DNA from: Bacteroidales bacterium
GTDB lineage: Bacteria; Bacteroidota; Bacteroidia; Bacteroidales; UBA932
Assembly: GCA_015060245.1 (NCBI GenBank)
Contig: SUYU01000011.1
Location: forward strand, 1 to 64,000
Direction: 5' to 3'
Length of the DNA stretch: 64,000 nt
Shown here: one piece after another, positions 17,856-26,542 of the stretch
Numbering within the stretch: the stretch's first letter is position 1
Layout of the letters: every line of letters starts with the position of its first letter
Translations under genes and position numbers: made by a program
Notes under the pieces: model-generated
Told to the model about the DNA's origin: nothing
The model's input: the letters and a program-made list of their open reading frames with translations, nothing else
Databases searched by the model: none

Positions 17856-19421
17856 ATGGCAAACAGAAAAAACAATATAACAGCAAGCCGTTTGTGGGGG
17901 GGACTCCTTGCACTTCTGCTCTTTGCAGGCTGTATTGAGAATGATATACCCTATCCGGTACTGAAGGGCGCTATTACCGATATACGTGTCAGCGGCCAGA
18001 TAAGTTCTCCTGCAATAAACGAGGCAGAGCAGACTGTTGAGATATTTTTGGCAGATTCGGTAGATTTGAAGAGTGTCACGCTCCTAAATTTTGAGGTTTC
18101 AAATGATGCTACAGTCACTCCTCCAATTACAACACGCCTTGATTTGACGCAGCCGTTGGTGTATACCCTTACCACTTTTCAGGATTATGTCTGGACTATA
18201 ACAGCCAGCCAGTCAATAGAGAGGTACATTAAGGTAGAGAACCAGGTAGGGCAGGCAGTCTTTGATACAAACAGCAAAATTGTAATTGTATATGTTGCAG
18301 CCGATGCCGATCTTTCAAACATAAAGATCCTTGATATGAAGTTGGGCCCTCATGGCAGTGCAATAATTCCAGATTACAGGAACATAACAGACTTCACAAC
18401 CTCGCAACAGTTCGGATGGTTCTACAAGGACCGCTATGAAACGTGGACCATAAGGCTTGTAAAATCGAGCATTAGTGTAAGTACAGGCAGCGTCAATGCT
18501 TTTGCCAAATATGCTTTGGTAGAGGGTGAGTACAACACAAGTCTTGGCACACCATCTTTCCAGTTTAAAAAAAAAAGTGAGTCGCAGTGGCATGATTTCA
18601 CTGATATAAAGTTGGACGGTGGAGCCTTCTCGGCCAAAATTTCAGGTCTTGAACCTGAAACCGAGTATGTTGTAAAGGCAGTGGCCGGCAGTGTATCGGG
18701 GACAGAGAAGAGTTTCGTTACGGAGAGTGCTCCCCAGATTCCCAATTCAGGTTTTGAAAACTGGTGCAAGGAGGGCAAGTCATGGTTCCCCAATGCAGAT
18801 CTTACCGCTGCAAACTATATCTGGGACTCGGGCAATATAGGCTCCAACACTCTCGGCGAGAAGAATCCCACCACAGCAGAGGAGAGTGTTACAATTAAGG
18901 GTAAGGCGGCCAAACTTGCTTCAACGTCGATCGTGGGTGTATTTGCGGCCGGAAATATCTATACAGGCAAGTACGTAAAGACCATAGGTATTGGTGCGCA
19001 ACTTGATTTTGGAATTCCATTTACAGCCAGACCGTCGTCACTTAAGGGGTATTATAACTATACACCAAGTCCTATAGACAAGGCAAGGAGCCAGTATGCG
19101 CATCTGAAGGGTCAAAATGATTGTTGCAACATCTATATTATACTCGCGGATTGGGATAAGCCTTTTGAAATTAACACAACTGACGGGAAATTCCTTGATA
19201 TACAGAATGACAAGCACATTATCGCCCATGGCGAACTGCTTGATGACAAAGGTACCGGAGGAAAATATCGGGAGTTTGAAATTAAACTCAATTACAGAGA
19301 TTTGAAAAGAACTCCAAAGTATATACTTGTGGTGGCGGCTGCCAGCAGATATGGAGATTATTTTACGGGAGGAACATCGTCGCTTCTCTATGTGGATGAA
19401 TTTTCGCTTTCATACGAATAA
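17856..19421 (+). CDS. PCMD-type lipoprotein 4 with DUF5018-like N-terminus
   Basis: A 521-residue predicted lipoprotein (lipobox LLFAGCIE near residue 27). Unlike genes 1-3 it lacks DUF4493. Instead it has two Ig-like repeats (about 35-205) that resemble DUF5018-type modules (EAEQTVEIFLADSVDLKSVT, then FDTNSKIVIVYVAADADLSN), each ending with a VWTITAS or TWTIRLV strand. A fibronectin-III-like domain (about 210-295, ISGLEPETEYVVKAV) and a C-terminal PCMD domain (about 300-521, ASRYGDYFTGG, LLYVDEFSLSYE) follow, clearly related to lipoprotein 3. The shared C-terminal half with a different N-terminal half indicates module swapping. Confidence 0.78.
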   Translation: MANRKNNITASRLWGGLLALLLFAGCIENDIPYPVLKGAITDIRVSGQISSPAINEAEQTVEIFLADSVDLKSVTLLNFEVSNDATVTPPITTRLDLTQPLVYTLTTFQDYVWTITASQSIERYIKVENQVGQAVFDTNSKIVIVYVAADADLSNIKILDMKLGPHGSAIIPDYRNITDFTTSQQFGWFYKDRYETWTIRLVKSSISVSTGSVNAFAKYALVEGEYNTSLGTPSFQFKKKSESQWHDFTDIKLDGGAFSAKISGLEPETEYVVKAVAGSVSGTEKSFVTESAPQIPNSGFENWCKEGKSWFPNADLTAANYIWDSGNIGSNTLGEKNPTTAEESVTIKGKAAKLASTSIVGVFAAGNIYTGKYVKTIGIGAQLDFGIPFTARPSSLKGYYNYTPSPIDKARSQYAHLKGQNDCCNIYIILADWDKPFEINTTDGKFLDIQNDKHIIAHGELLDDKGTGGKYREFEIKLNYRDLKRTPKYILVVAAASRYGDYFTGGTSSLLYVDEFSLSYE

Positions 19422-19459
19422 ATTACTATATTTGGCCTTTCAAACAAAAATTGGAAGGA

Positions 19460-20890
19460 ATGAACAGATTTAAAACTATATGGCATAGCAGTGCGGTTGC
19501 ACTTCTATGCCTTTTTTCAATATTTTTTGCATCATGCGACCGTGATGATGACTTTGACAGGCAGTTGACACTTGTGCAGAAGGCAAACAAGTTTGTGCTT
19601 GATTACAGCGAACTCTATTACCTGTGGAATGACAAGGTGGACTATAACAAGAGTTATATTACGGCAACTGATCCGTTTGCACTCTTTGAGGGGCTGGTTT
19701 ACAGGGATTTGGACCAGTGGTCATACCTCACAGATGATGCAGAGGCGCTTTTTGGCAGTTACGAGGGTGTTGAGACCACCTATGGCTACAGTCTTACAGT
19801 AATAAACTTCTCCCAGTTGAAGGAGTATGCGGCTGTTGTAAACTTCATTTACCCTGGTTCACCGGCAGAGAAGGCAGGCCTGAAAAGGGGAGACATAATC
19901 TACCTGATGGATGGTGCACCAATTACAGAGAGCAATTACATGAATCTCTACTATTCCTCTTCAATGGTTGTTGAGACTGCCACTTATGACCAAGAGAACA
20001 GAAAATTGGTGCAGACAGGCAATACCTATGAGATGAGTGCGGTAAAGATGGATCTTGACCCGGTAAATGCCTACAAAATAATTGAAGTTGACAATCACAA
20101 GATAGGTTATATCTGTTATACCGACTATTTGATATCATCTCATGCAAAGATGAACCAGGTATGCGACGGATTCAAGAGTGCCGGCGTTACCGATGTAGTC
20201 CTTGACTTGCGCTATAACCTTGGAGGTGCAGCAAATTCGGCCTCTTACATAAGCAGCCTCTTTGCTCCAAAAAGTGCTGTGATCAATGGGGAGGTATTTC
20301 TTAAAGAGATGTGGAACACCGCTCTTACCAATTATTGGATTTCAAAGGGAGTATCGCTTTCGCAGAGTTTTGAAGAGTCTGCCGTGGGCCACAATCTCGA
20401 CCTGAAGAGGATTTACATACTTACAACGGCATCTACAGCATCGGCTTCGGAGGCCACAATCGTTGGATTGAAACCATATATGGAGGTGATTACCATAGGG
20501 GAGAAGAGCCATGGAAAATATTGTGCGGCAGTTCTGCTCCAACCGTTGGACGGCAAAGGTCAGATAATTCCGGAGATAGCAAACTGGGCCATGAGTCTTG
20601 TAGCCTACAAATATGCCAACAAGGATGGATTTACAGATTTTACCGGTGGGCTGGATCCTGTACATGAAGTTGAAAATGACATATTCTCATCAATACCTTT
20701 TGGCGATACATCTGAACCTTGCCTTGCAAAGGCAATAGAACTTATTACAGGGAAAGCACCTTCAGGTACTGTTCAGGTAAAATCATCATACTCTCCTGAA
20801 TTTGACTCCTCATGCTCAATTTTCAAATCTGCAACGGAGAGACTTAACGGAGCCAGGGGCGGAATGGTCAAGTTTGGAAATATACGCTAG
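19460..20890 (+). CDS. S41-family serine protease lipoprotein with PDZ-like domain
   Basis: A predicted surface lipoprotein (FFASCDRD lipobox near residue 25) of 476 residues from the chosen ATG; a TTG three codons earlier is less likely. Domains: an N-terminal helical cap (WNDKVDY...DPFALFEGLVY), a PDZ-like segment (about 110-170, FIYPGSPAEKAGLKRGDIIYLMDG), and the S41 tail-specific-protease core (VVLDLRYNLGG; the serine nucleophile within TTASTASASEATI, about residue 320). S41 lipoproteins of Bacteroidales include surface proteases and accessory factors. As last gene of the lipoprotein operon it may process or remodel the upstream products; that role is inference. It converges on the M16 gene without an obvious terminator. 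Confidence 0.85.
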   Translation: MNRFKTIWHSSAVALLCLFSIFFASCDRDDDFDRQLTLVQKANKFVLDYSELYYLWNDKVDYNKSYITATDPFALFEGLVYRDLDQWSYLTDDAEALFGSYEGVETTYGYSLTVINFSQLKEYAAVVNFIYPGSPAEKAGLKRGDIIYLMDGAPITESNYMNLYYSSSMVVETATYDQENRKLVQTGNTYEMSAVKMDLDPVNAYKIIEVDNHKIGYICYTDYLISSHAKMNQVCDGFKSAGVTDVVLDLRYNLGGAANSASYISSLFAPKSAVINGEVFLKEMWNTALTNYWISKGVSLSQSFEESAVGHNLDLKRIYILTTASTASASEATIVGLKPYMEVITIGEKSHGKYCAAVLLQPLDGKGQIIPEIANWAMSLVAYKYANKDGFTDFTGGLDPVHEVENDIFSSIPFGDTSEPCLAKAIELITGKAPSGTVQVKSSYSPEFDSSCSIFKSATERLNGARGGMVKFGNIR

Positions 20891-20931
20891 AGAGGCTTGT
20901 CGCTCAAATATTTGGCAATATTACCCGATTT

Positions 20932-22254
20932 TTACCGGTAGACAAGTTCACTCAAGCGCTCTTTTGTGAGAACCTCTTGGGCAACTGACAGCAGATCCTC
21001 TGCGGTGAGTTGCTCAATCTGTTTTCGGGTCTGCTCAAAAGGGAACATCTTGCCGTAGACCATTATTGATTTTCCCATAGCCAGACATTGGCTCTCGGCA
21101 TTGTCCTGTGATATGAAGAGTTGCCCAAGGAACTGCTTTTTTGCATTCTTGAGTTCGCGCTCGGTCAAAGGTACTGTGACAATCTTTTCCAGTTCCTTGT
21201 ATACCAACTCCCTGCATTTGCTGATAAGCGATTTGTCGCAACCGAAATAGATTGAGAAAACACCGGTGTCGGAGTAGGGGGTAAAGTTGGCCTCGATATT
21301 GTACACAAGGGCATGTTTTTCACGCAGGACATTGTTCAGGCGGGAAGTGGAGGCCGGACCTCCGAGAATGTTGGTAACAAGGGCCAGGGCAATTCGTCTG
21401 GTGCCGTCGGAATAGGAGTATGCAGAAGTTCCTATTATGCAGTGTGCCTGATGGTTGCGTTTTGTGAACTCCATCTGGAACGGTGTGCCTATTTTGAGCG
21501 AACTGCACCCCTCGGAAGCAATTTTTCTATCTTCTGAGGCGTATCCTGGATCAGAATCAAGTTCCCTGTTAGGTATGGCCTCAACGGAGCGGCTGCTGCC
21601 ATCCTGCAAAGATGTTCTGCAGTATTTATTGACACTCTTTTGCACAAGTTTCTGGAAAGCCGCCTCTTCTATGTTGCCCACAACCGTAAATACCATGTTG
21701 GAGGGTATGAAATTGGCGGCAAGAAACTCCTTGAGAAGGTTGCTGTCAATTTTGCGGAGTGTACGTTTCTCTCCGAGGATTGCCTTTTCAAGCGGATGTC
21801 CCTTAAAGAGGAGTGTCTCAAAATGGTCATAAATGGATTCCGCGGGCGAGTCCTTGTATGATATGATTTCATCATAAACCACATCAAGTTCCTTTGTCAG
21901 TTCCTTCTGTGGAAATGTTGATGTAAAGGCAAGTTCTGCCAGCAGGTCAACCGCTTTTGGAAGGTCTTCACGCAAAACTGTGGCGCATAGTACAATCTCC
22001 TCTTTGGTTGTGTATGCATTCAATTCTCCGCCTTCTCTCTCCAGAACATTGTTTATGCTGTTTGAGGAGCGTTTTTCTGTACCTTTGAAGAGCATGTGCT
22101 CCATAAGGTGGGCCATGCCGTTGTATTGTGCGGGCTCATGCCTTGTACCTCTCTTGATGCTCAAAGCGCAGTAGGCCACCGGTGAGGCGACCCTCTTGCA
22201 GGCGAAAATCATCTTCTCTCCATTCATGCCGTTCAAAGTTGGGTTGTGGGACAA
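20932..22254 (-). CDS. M16-family zinc metallopeptidase
   Basis: A 440-residue single-unit M16 peptidase. The inverted zinc motif HLMEH is at residues 49-53, followed by MLFKGT, and the distal glutamate is in the ELDVVYDEI helix near residue 125. The C-terminal half (LGGPASTSRLNNVLREKHALVY) is the usual second M16 lobe carrying the R/Y substrate clamp. There is no signal peptide, so it probably acts in the cytoplasm, where relatives degrade short peptides. The gene starts 3 bases after the stop of the upstream exported protein (22258-23127), so both are likely cotranscribed. Confidence 0.9.
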   Translation of the reverse strand: MSHNPTLNGMNGEKMIFACKRVASPVAYCALSIKRGTRHEPAQYNGMAHLMEHMLFKGTEKRSSNSINNVLEREGGELNAYTTKEEIVLCATVLREDLPKAVDLLAELAFTSTFPQKELTKELDVVYDEIISYKDSPAESIYDHFETLLFKGHPLEKAILGEKRTLRKIDSNLLKEFLAANFIPSNMVFTVVGNIEEAAFQKLVQKSVNKYCRTSLQDGSSRSVEAIPNRELDSDPGYASEDRKIASEGCSSLKIGTPFQMEFTKRNHQAHCIIGTSAYSYSDGTRRIALALVTNILGGPASTSRLNNVLREKHALVYNIEANFTPYSDTGVFSIYFGCDKSLISKCRELVYKELEKIVTVPLTERELKNAKKQFLGQLFISQDNAESQCLAMGKSIMVYGKMFPFEQTRKQIEQLTAEDLLSVAQEVLTKERLSELVYR

Positions 22255-22257
22255 GTC

Positions 22258-23127
22258 CTAAAAAATAGAGTTTGGTATGGCTATCTTCTTGAGGTCTTCA
22301 GGCAGGAATCCTTTAGGATTCTTTGCATTGACCTTCTGTTTCCTGTAATAGTATATGTCGTGGCTGTCGGCACTTACAACCATTTTGTAGCAATAGGAGC
22401 CCTGCTTTTCAACTTCAGGGCCTATGCAGATGGTGTAGGCTGTGTTGGCCTTTTTGTTGTCAATGGCTTCGTAAATTACATCTTCCTCCACAACTTTGCC
22501 GCTCTTCTTCAACATTTTGCCGGCCTCCTCCTTGCTTACAATGCCGCTCAAATCGGCCTCGTTTACAAGTACCTCCTTGCCTTTGAGTTCCTGAAGCCTG
22601 TTTGAGTACCAACTCAAGCCCAAAGTGGCTGCTATTTTCTTCTTCTGTACTCTCAATACATGTGACTTGATGATGTTGATGTAGGCATCGATATATGGTA
22701 TGATATAGCCGTCGGGATCATCTATTTGCTGGAAAGGGAGTGAAAGTACGTCATACATTTCGTCAAGTCCCATATAAGCCTCTTCACCGCCTTTGAGGAG
22801 TGAAAGGAATTCAATCGAAGGCTCCCTCTCCTTTTTGAAGATGCCTTTTACCCTTATGAGAAAATAGTATGAGGAGTCGGTCTTGATCTTTTCGAATTTG
22901 TCAGGGTCACAAAATTCAACTTTGCTCAAATCCCACTCCTTTTCAACAGATTGCTTGAGGGTGAGGTCTATTATTGAGTTGTTTTCAAGAACAACCATCA
23001 ATGTCTTGCCGTTAAGGTCCTTAAGGTCTTCCTTCTTTGAAAATACCTGGGCCATGGATGTGAAGGGTGCCGCTATAAGTATGGCAACCAATGCAATAAG
23101 AAAAAATTTGACGGATTTCATATTCAT
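22258..23127 (-). CDS. Exported protein of unknown function
   Basis: About 289 residues from the chosen start, with a clear cleavable signal peptide (KFFLIALVAILIAAPFTSMAQ). ATGs at 23127 and 23121 are both possible; the first has an AGAAAG in front. The mature part is mixed alpha/beta and lysine-rich, without cysteines in a pattern or a recognisable catalytic motif. Features include KTLMVVLENNSIIDLTLKQS at the start, a tract with PYIDAYINIIKSHVLRVQKKK near the middle, and KNPKGFLPEDLKKIAIPNSIF at the end. It is probably periplasmic and cotranscribed with the M16 peptidase. I do not recognise the family. Confidence 0.7.
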   Translation of the reverse strand: MNMKSVKFFLIALVAILIAAPFTSMAQVFSKKEDLKDLNGKTLMVVLENNSIIDLTLKQSVEKEWDLSKVEFCDPDKFEKIKTDSSYYFLIRVKGIFKKEREPSIEFLSLLKGGEEAYMGLDEMYDVLSLPFQQIDDPDGYIIPYIDAYINIIKSHVLRVQKKKIAATLGLSWYSNRLQELKGKEVLVNEADLSGIVSKEEAGKMLKKSGKVVEEDVIYEAIDNKKANTAYTICIGPEVEKQGSYCYKMVVSADSHDIYYYRKQKVNAKNPKGFLPEDLKKIAIPNSIF

Positions 23128-23164
23128 TATCTTTCTATTTAAATGCAAAATTAGAAAAAATACT

Positions 23165-23172
23165 TATTTTTG
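23165..23172 (+). promoter_or_regulatory. Promoter -7 box just before dnaX (near-leaderless start)
   Basis: TATTTTTG matches TAnnTTTG and ends only 6 bases before the dnaX ATG. Since the start site in this phylum lies about 5-8 bases after the box, the mRNA would begin at or next to the start codon. No good -33 box is visible. Confidence 0.45.
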
Positions 23173-23178
23173 TATGTT

Positions 23179-25110
23179 ATGGAAAAATTTATTGTTTCGG
23201 CACGAAAATACAGGCCTGACAACTTTCTCTCGCTTGTAGGACAGGAGAGCATTGCTGTTACCCTCAAAAACTCCATCAGACGGAACCAGTTGGCGCATGC
23301 ATATCTCTTCTGCGGACCACGTGGTGTGGGCAAGACCAGTACTGCCCGCATATTTGCAAAGACAATCAACTGCATGAACCCGTCGGCGGATTTGGAACCG
23401 TGCGGTGAATGTGAGTCCTGCAAATCGTTTGCCAAAGGTCTCTCATACTCCATACATGAACTCGACGCGGCCTCAAATAACTCCGTTGAGGACATCAGGC
23501 TGCTTACAGAGAAGGTGAGGATCCCTCCACAGACCGGAAAGTACAGCGTGTATATCATTGATGAGGTGCATATGCTCTCGTCTGCGGCTTTCAATGCCTT
23601 TCTCAAGACTCTTGAGGAGCCGCCTGCACATGCAATATTCATTCTTGCAACCACAGAGAAGCATAAGATATTGCCTACCATACTTTCGAGATGCCAGACA
23701 TATGATTTCAACAGGATATCAGTAGAGGATATTGTCGGAAACCTTAAGGATATTGCCTCAAAAGAGGGGATAACAATAGACTCCGACTCACTGCATGTAA
23801 TAGCCCAAAAAGCCGATGGCGCCATGCGTGATGCCCTTACACTTTTTGACCAGACGGTTGCTTTCTGCGGCACAAACGTGGAGTACAGTTCTGTGATAAA
23901 GAATCTGAATGTCCTTGACCATGACTATTATTTCAATCTGGTGGAGTGTGCTTTGTCGGGTAACTTTGCCAAGGCAATGCTCCTTTTTGACGAGATACTT
24001 TCAAAGGGTTTCAATGCCCTCTATTTTATAGGAGGTTTGAGCAGCCATTTGCGTAACCTGCTGGTATGCAAAGAGAGTTCTACCCTCAAATTGCTTGAGA
24101 TGTCTCCTGCTCTGATGGAGAAATACAAGAGCCAGAGCAGCCGATGTCCGTTCAAGTTCCTGTATGATGCGCTGGCTGCCACAACAAAGTGCGAGTATGA
24201 CTACAGGTCAAGCAACAACCAGCGTCTGCTGGTGGAGTTCATGCTCATAAAACTCTCGCAACTTGTAAAACCTTATGGAGAGGGAGAGGTTGCAGCAGCA
24301 CCGGCCCAACAGGCACCAGCCCAGCAGACTCCGGCGCCTACTGCCGGCATGAGTGTGGGACCTGCTCCGCAGCAGCAGCCTCTTCAACCGGGAGCCGCAG
24401 ATGTAAAGCCTGAACCTCTTCAGCCGGGTGCTTCGGGAGTCAAGCCTGAGCCTGTATTGTCTGCAGATGGGAAACAGAATCCGGTGCAGGGATCCCAACC
24501 TGAATCAGATAGGCAGCCTGCTGGCACTGGCGCTGCCGGGGTCAAGAGTGAAACTGCCTGGTCTGGTGTTATGGAGACTAAACAAGAGACTGTGCAAACA
24601 GCCGCTGATGTGCAGACCGGAGAGCCGTTGCAGAAACCGTCGGGAGTAAAGGCGGCGGCAGGATTATCAATAAAGGGCATACTCAAGAAGACCCAGGCAA
24701 ACAGCACAGCAAATGTGGAGAGTGTTGCAGTTGTGGAGGACCAGCCCATTACGGAGGAGGGATTGAATGTTGCATGGATGAAGATGGGAGAGAGCCAGAC
24801 CGCATACCCACGTCTTGGAAGTGCAATCAAGCAGTCAAAGCCTGAATTGACCGAGGATGGCCATACCGTAATATTCTATGTGAGCAACAGCGCACAGCAG
24901 GTGTGGATAGAGAAGAACTCGCTTTTAAGCCTGACAGGATTTCTGCAGAAAGAGTTGAAGAACAAATCCGTGAAGTTGGTCGTTAAGGTGAAGGAGGTGG
25001 CCCCGGAGGAGAAAAAACTCTATATGCCGCAGGAAAAGGCAGAGTTTTTGATGAAGAATTATCCGCAGATCAGGGAACTGCAGAAGGATTTGGATCTTGA
25101 CATTAAGTAA
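23179..25110 (+). CDS. dnaX: DNA polymerase III gamma/tau subunit
   Basis: The ATPase of the clamp-loader complex, organising the replisome; about 643 residues from the chosen ATG (MEKFIVSARKYRP). It shows Walker A GPRGVGKTS near residue 45, a zinc finger with cysteines in CMNPSADLEPCGECESC, Walker B IIDEVHML, and the sensor segment TEKHKILPTILSRCQ. After the AAA+ and collar domains (to about 370) comes a proline/alanine/glutamine-rich linker with a duplicated LQPGA-x-x-VKPEP unit (about residues 400-430), then a C-terminal tau-like domain from about 510. Whether a shorter gamma form is made is not evident. Its -7 box lies almost on the start codon. Confidence 0.95.
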   Translation: MEKFIVSARKYRPDNFLSLVGQESIAVTLKNSIRRNQLAHAYLFCGPRGVGKTSTARIFAKTINCMNPSADLEPCGECESCKSFAKGLSYSIHELDAASNNSVEDIRLLTEKVRIPPQTGKYSVYIIDEVHMLSSAAFNAFLKTLEEPPAHAIFILATTEKHKILPTILSRCQTYDFNRISVEDIVGNLKDIASKEGITIDSDSLHVIAQKADGAMRDALTLFDQTVAFCGTNVEYSSVIKNLNVLDHDYYFNLVECALSGNFAKAMLLFDEILSKGFNALYFIGGLSSHLRNLLVCKESSTLKLLEMSPALMEKYKSQSSRCPFKFLYDALAATTKCEYDYRSSNNQRLLVEFMLIKLSQLVKPYGEGEVAAAPAQQAPAQQTPAPTAGMSVGPAPQQQPLQPGAADVKPEPLQPGASGVKPEPVLSADGKQNPVQGSQPESDRQPAGTGAAGVKSETAWSGVMETKQETVQTAADVQTGEPLQKPSGVKAAAGLSIKGILKKTQANSTANVESVAVVEDQPITEEGLNVAWMKMGESQTAYPRLGSAIKQSKPELTEDGHTVIFYVSNSAQQVWIEKNSLLSLTGFLQKELKNKSVKLVVKVKEVAPEEKKLYMPQEKAEFLMKNYPQIRELQKDLDLDIK

Positions 25111-25173
25111 TGCGGCCCAATGGATGATTCCTTTAATGAAAGTGATATATTATAAAAAGTAAGGTATACAGAG

Positions 25174-25929
25174 ATGCGTTTATATTCGAAGGATTTGGTC
25201 AAGAAGTATGGAATGAGAACCGTTGTAAAAGGGGTCTCAATTGAGGTGGATCAGGGAGAGATTGTTGGTTTGCTCGGACCTAACGGTGCCGGTAAAACAA
25301 CAAGTTTTTATATGATTACCGGTCTGGTAAAACCCAATGGCGGCAAGATATTTCTTGATGATGAGGATATTACCGAATTGCCAATGTACAAGAGGGCCCA
25401 GAAGGGACTTGGATACCTTGCCCAGGAGGCGTCGGTCTTCAGAAAGATGAGTGTTGAGAACAACATCCTCTCTGTTATGGAGGTTGCCGGCATGCCGAAG
25501 GAGCAGAGGCTCGAAAAACTTGAGAGCCTGATTCAGGAGTTCGGTCTGCAGAAGGTGAGGAAGAGTTATGGTATACAGTTGTCGGGAGGAGAGAGAAGAA
25601 GGTGTGAGATTGCCAGGGCACTTGCAATTGATCCCAAGTTCATTCTTCTTGACGAGCCGTTTGCCGGTGTTGACCCTATTGCGGTTGAGGATATCCAGCA
25701 TATCATTGCAAAACTCAAGACAAAGAATATTGGCATTATAATTACTGACCATAACGTGCACGAGACCCTTGCAATCACAGACAGGGCATATCTGCTGTAC
25801 GAGGGAAAGATACTGGAGAGCGGTACAGCGGAGATGCTGGCAAACAATCCGGAGGTGCGCAAGAAGTACCTTGGTCAGAATTTTGAGTTGCGCAAGGCAG
25901 TGCTCCACAAGAGGGAGGGCGAAGAGTAA
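25174..25929 (+). CDS. lptB: LPS export ABC transporter ATPase
   Basis: The cytoplasmic ATPase of the LptBFGC machine that extracts lipopolysaccharide from the inner membrane for delivery to the outer membrane. In 251 residues: Walker [10 protein letters not shown] (about 35-43), the Q-loop region [15 protein letters not shown] typical of LptB, signature LSGGERRR, Walker [12 protein letters not shown], and the switch histidine in [10 protein letters not shown]. The high similarity to the LptB pattern, including [20 protein letters not shown], makes the assignment firm. It lies 63 bases downstream of dnaX with no recognised promoter, so it may be cotranscribed. Confidence 0.93.
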   Translation: MRLYSKDLVKKYGMRTVVKGVSIEVDQGEIVGLLGPNGAGKTTSFYMITGLVKPNGGKIFLDDEDITELPMYKRAQKGLGYLAQEASVFRKMSVENNILSVMEVAGMPKEQRLEKLESLIQEFGLQKVRKSYGIQLSGGERRRCEIARALAIDPKFILLDEPFAGVDPIAVEDIQHIIAKLKTKNIGIIITDHNVHETLAITDRAYLLYEGKILESGTAEMLANNPEVRKKYLGQNFELRKAVLHKREGEE

Positions 25930-25995
25930 CCCTTGGGAGTGAGGTGATTGTTTTTGCACTTTTTTGCCTTTTTGATTGGATTTGTTGAGATTTTT

Positions 25996-26026
25996 TTTGC
26001 AAGTTCGTGAAAAATAAATACTTTTG
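25996..26026 (+). promoter_or_regulatory. Promoter of rpsU
   Basis: TTTG (25996-25999), a 19-base spacer, and TACTTTTG (26019-26026): full match to the Bacteroidetes consensus, giving a short leader of about 25 nt before the rpsU start. Confidence 0.8.
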
Positions 26027-26057
26027 CGGTCCTAAAGAAAAGGAGGTGGTTTAAGTT

Positions 26058-26249
26058 ATGATTATAGTACCTATCAAAGAAGGCGAGAACATCGAGAGAG
26101 CGTTGAAAAAATTCAAACGTAAATTCGAGAAGACAGGAATCGTTAGAGAGTTGAGAAGCAGAAAGACTTTCGTAAAGAAATCTGTAGCAAGACGTGATGA
26201 ACTTAAAAAGGCTATCTACGTACAGAAACTTCAACTTAGAGATGAGTAA
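26058..26249 (+). CDS. rpsU: 30S ribosomal protein S21
   Basis: A small basic protein of the 30S subunit, 63 residues, with the typical MIIVPIKEGENIERALKKFK start and a lysine/arginine-rich remainder (RKTFVKKSVARRDELKKAIY). AGGAGG occurs at 26041-26046, 11 bases before the ATG; such strong Shine-Dalgarno sequences are unusual in Bacteroidota. The gene is monocistronic, with its own consensus promoter and an intrinsic terminator 31 bases after the stop. Confidence 0.95.
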   Translation: MIIVPIKEGENIERALKKFKRKFEKTGIVRELRSRKTFVKKSVARRDELKKAIYVQKLQLRDE

Positions 26250-26280
26250 TTCATTTTTTTAGCGATTTTTCAAATATATT

Positions 26281-26315
26281 GAGCGGGAAGGTTACAGACC
26301 GGCCCGCTTTTTTTA
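26281..26315 (+). terminator. Intrinsic terminator of rpsU
   Basis: AGCGGG pairs with CCCGCT, with an inner GGT/ACC stem, followed by a T7 run. It lies 31 bases after the rpsU stop. Confidence 0.8.
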
Positions 26316-26354
26316 CAAATTCTAGAGCCCATGTGTGGGGCATTTGGCATAGAA

Positions 26355-26501
26355 ATGAAAAATAACAGTAATCTATTTTATGAGCATCCCAGTGTGGAGG
26401 TATTTGATGTGGAGGTTGAAGTGGGATTTGCAGAATCAGGTGGTGGTGGACTCACTTTAGGTGAAGATGATAAGGATGGGGGTTGGAGTGACTTCTTTTA
26501 A
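26355..26501 (+). CDS. Small acidic peptide of unknown function
   Basis: An open frame of 48 codons (MKNNSNLFYEHPSVEVF...; an alternative ATG at 26331 adds eight). It ends with the acidic, glycine-rich tail GLTLGEDDKDGGWSDFF. The pattern of a short MKNN start, a strand-like VEVFDVEVEVGFAESGGGG segment and an acidic C-terminus ending in aromatic residues resembles small peptides that recur beside exported-protein genes in Bacteroidales; this comparison is from memory. It lies after the rpsU terminator, ahead of the MITE-like repeat. It may be a remnant of such a locus. No promoter of consensus type was found before it. Confidence 0.4.
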   Translation: MKNNSNLFYEHPSVEVFDVEVEVGFAESGGGGLTLGEDDKDGGWSDFF

Positions 26502-26542
26502 TTGGCTATTGACAATATACAAATGTCAAAAAATATGTAGCG

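Noticed and set aside
23151-23873. 240-codon frame antisense to dnaX
   Set aside because: It lies fully opposite the conserved clamp-loader domain and has the serine/alanine-rich look of antisense frames.
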